A program made the position numbers and the translations under genes. Positions 62,186 to 64,000 of a stretch of DNA of 64,000 nt are shown piece after piece. The notes under the pieces are model-generated. The model did no database searches. It saw nothing but the letters and a program-made list of their open reading frames with translations, and was not told the DNA's origin. The stretch covers positions 27,008,894-27,072,893 of the forward strand of contig CM020618.1 of NCBI GenBank assembly GCA_009829735.1, given 5' to 3'. Each line of letters starts with the position of its first letter. Within the stretch, counting starts at the first letter, position 1. Origin of the DNA: Pyropia yezoensis. Taxonomy: Eukaryota; Rhodophyta; Bangiophyceae; Bangiales; Bangiaceae.

Positions 62186-64000
62186 TTAAGCCATGGTGAG
62201 GACGGGCAGAAGTTCGTCCCAGCGCTTGGGGTCCTCCGTGACGTAGTGTCGAAGTTGGGTAGCAATCGTCCAATTGTACCTTTCCACTTGACCATTGGTC
62301 TGCGGGTGGTAGGCGGTGGTGCGCACCGTCTCAACACCGAGTACCTTCATCACAGCGATGAAGAAGTTCGACATGAACTGTGGGCCTTGATCGGATAAGT
62401 TCTTGTCCGGGGGTCCGTAGCACGCGCTCCAGTGCTCAATAACGGCGAATGCAACCGAGATGGCAGTGATGGTCTTCAGTGCTATGCACTTGGTGAGCTT
62501 GGCAAACCGGTCTGTAATGACTAAGATGAAGCGGTTTCCGCTCTTACTCGCTGGCAACGGGCCAAGGATGTCAATTGACAACTCGGTCAATGGTTCAGAA
62601 GCTGGGAACAGGGTGAGAGGTGTCGTATGCTTGCGCAGCGCCAGCCGGTTCTGTGCACAAGTGGTGCAGTTGGTGATAGTGCTGTGGATATCAGATATCA
62701 TGGACGGCCAGTAGAACTTTCTTCTCATGGTGAAGTACATCTTGTTCATGCCTGGGTGGGCGGCGGTGGTCGCCATGTGTTGGAGCTTCAAGATGTTTTC
62801 TTGTTGCGACTTGGGTATGACCAGTTGGTTTCCATAGGGTGTCTTGCGACGCAGCGCGTTGTCGTCGTCAATGATGAACGACTTGTGACCTCCCTTGGCG
62901 ATGCTGTCCATGATTGACTTGCAGAAATCATCCGATTGCTGCTTGTCTATGACATCGTAGTAGTCGACGGGTGTCGGGTCGGACTTACCCGTGTACCGAT
63001 GGGTTTGAACGCCGTGTGCCGTCTGGGCAACCGCCAGGCATGGAATGTCATCGTTGATGGGTTCAGTAACTGCGTTGTTGTCCGCTCTGGACAGAAAATC
63101 GGGCAAGTGGTGGCTGGCACCAGGCTTGTACTTGAGTTCGAAGTCAAACTCCGCTAGGCGCATACGCCATCGCATTAGTCGCCCGCTTGAATCGGCAGTG
63201 CTGTATATCCAGCTAAGGCTCTGGTGTTCCGAGCGGATTACAAAGCGTTGACCTTCGAGGAAGTGCCTCAATTTGAGGACAGCCCACACGATGCCTAGGC
63301 ATTCTCTCTCCGTTGCGAAGTAGTGGAGCTCCGCTGTGTTGAGTGCTCGGCTCCAATAACCAACGGGCTGTAGGTTGCCGTCATCGTCCGATTGGAGCAG
63401 CGTGCACCCAAGTTGATACGCACTTGCATCGACATCCAGTGTCAGTTGACGTCCGGCCTTTGGTAAGGCTAAGATGCGAGGGTGCCTCAGGGCGTCACGG
63501 AGGTCTTCGAAGGCGGCCTGCTCCTCATCTGAGGGTAGCGCTAAGTCCGGTGGGACTTCCTTCTTTGTCAACGCGTTGAGCAGTCGTGCTCGCTTAGTGA
63601 AGCCGACGACAAATCGTCGGTAGACGTTGCACATGCCGAGGAAACTCTTGAGTTGGGTCTTGGTCTTGGGGAATGTCGCGTGACGCAGCGCTTCCGTGTT
63701 CTTGTTTAGAACGTGGAGTTTGCCAGGTGTTATGCTGTGGCCGAGGTACTCCACGTCGTTGGAGAACCACTTGCACTTCTCAAGATTGAGGGTAACGCCC
63801 GCTTCCCTAAGTCGGGTGAGGACGGCGTCTACATCATGGATGTGATGTTTGGCGGTTGCCGAAAATATGATAACGTCGTCTAAGTAGACTAGGCAAACTT
63901 GCCACTTGAGTCCGGACAGAATAATATCCAGGGCTCGTTGGAAAGTTGCCGGCGCGTTGGTCAAGCCGAATGGCATTGTTGTCCAGTCGAAGATGCCGTA
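62186..64000 (-). CDS. pol: pol of element B: reverse transcriptase, RNase H, integrase (cut by window edge)
   Basis: Reads from the right edge leftwards: FGLTNAPATFQRALDIIL and YLDDVIIFS (reverse transcriptase), the RNase H region with LDVDASAYQLGC, the integrase zinc region ending CTTCAQNRLALRKHTTPL, and the DDE core (SIDILGPLP, LSDQGPQF, HPQTNGQVERYN). It is clearly a Ty3/gypsy relative of element A but much diverged from it, so B is another family rather than a sister copy. Confidence 0.9.
   Translation of the reverse strand, partial: YGIFDWTTMPFGLTNAPATFQRALDIILSGLKWQVCLVYLDDVIIFSATAKHHIHDVDAVLTRLREAGVTLNLEKCKWFSNDVEYLGHSITPGKLHVLNKNTEALRHATFPKTKTQLKSFLGMCNVYRRFVVGFTKRARLLNALTKKEVPPDLALPSDEEQAAFEDLRDALRHPRILALPKAGRQLTLDVDASAYQLGCTLLQSDDDGNLQPVGYWSRALNTAELHYFATERECLGIVWAVLKLRHFLEGQRFVIRSEHQSLSWIYSTADSSGRLMRWRMRLAEFDFELKYKPGASHHLPDFLSRADNNAVTEPINDDIPCLAVAQTAHGVQTHRYTGKSDPTPVDYYDVIDKQQSDDFCKSIMDSIAKGGHKSFIIDDDNALRRKTPYGNQLVIPKSQQENILKLQHMATTAAHPGMNKMYFTMRRKFYWPSMISDIHSTITNCTTCAQNRLALRKHTTPLTLFPASEPLTELSIDILGPLPASKSGNRFILVITDRFAKLTKCIALKTITAISVAFAVIEHWSACYGPPDKNLSDQGPQFMSNFFIAVMKVLGVETVRTTAYHPQTNGQVERYNWTIATQLRHYVTEDPKRWDELLPVLTMA

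Larger units (their letters stand above)
41270..64000 (-). mobile_element. Ty3/gypsy chromodomain retrotransposon B, interrupted and cut by window edge
   Basis: A Ty3/gypsy element on the minus strand. Its pol (reverse transcriptase, RNase H, integrase, chromodomain) occupies 60869-64000 and continues past the edge. An ORF antisense to pol follows on the 3' side. Element A lies inside that ORF. The left end was not delimited: 41270-41600 probably belongs to its 3' LTR, judged from LTR-like sequence without genes, but the partner LTR is outside the window. It looks broken, with about two to three breaks in pol besides the insertion. It must be older than A. Confidence 0.75.

Overview
This looks like a nuclear scaffold of a GC-rich eukaryotic alga. 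Base composition is extremely high in G+C outside the retrotransposons, host genes have none or few short introns, and one product appears plastid targeted. A bangiophyte red alga (Porphyra/Pyropia group) fits best. That assignment is inference from composition and gene content, not from a marker gene.

Left part (1-35 kb), host genes in order. A three-finger C2H2 zinc-finger gene (+, 6.6-8.3 kb). Then four minus-strand genes: the U5 snRNP GTPase Snu114/EFTUD2 (9.2-12.9 kb), a membrane-anchored purple acid phosphatase like TRAP/ACP5 (13.2-15.3 kb), Elongin C with one intron (17.1-18.2 kb), and an SRPK-type kinase (18.8-20.7 kb). A poorly understood stretch at 23-25 kb has a possible eight-cysteine RING protein (-) and a hypothetical ORF (+). 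Next come a bZIP factor with two introns (+, 28.2-30.4 kb), a putative plastid fibrillin/PAP protein (+, 32-33.3 kb) and the eIF2-assembly chaperone CDC123 (+, 33.8-35.1 kb). Several host frames are interrupted exactly at long C/G homopolymers, which looks like sequencing error rather than true pseudogenes.

Middle (35-41 kb): eIF3 subunit c (-, one intron) and an unrecognised three-exon gene (-).

Right part (about 41.3-64 kb): two nested Ty3/gypsy elements of the chromodomain type. Element A (+, 44028-60623) has 469-bp LTRs differing at five sites and a 5-bp target duplication (GTGTC), so it is young. It sits inside element B (-), older-looking and running off the right edge. In both, a long ORF of about 650 codons lies antisense to gag-pol between integrase/chromodomain and the 3' LTR. 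Element A contains a 453-base run of N, flanked by two almost identical 6.77-kb copies of its body, most simply an unmerged assembly overlap.

Snu114, SRPK, eIF3c, CDC123 and Elongin C are core splicing, translation and ubiquitin-ligase functions. They are ordinary housekeeping neighbours with no sign of operon-like organisation. The most interesting signals are the shared antisense ORF of the two retroelements, the extra C-terminal domain after the chromodomain in element B, substitutions at conserved active-site positions in the phosphatase and CDC123, and dense intergenic clusters of ATCACG and GTAC motifs.
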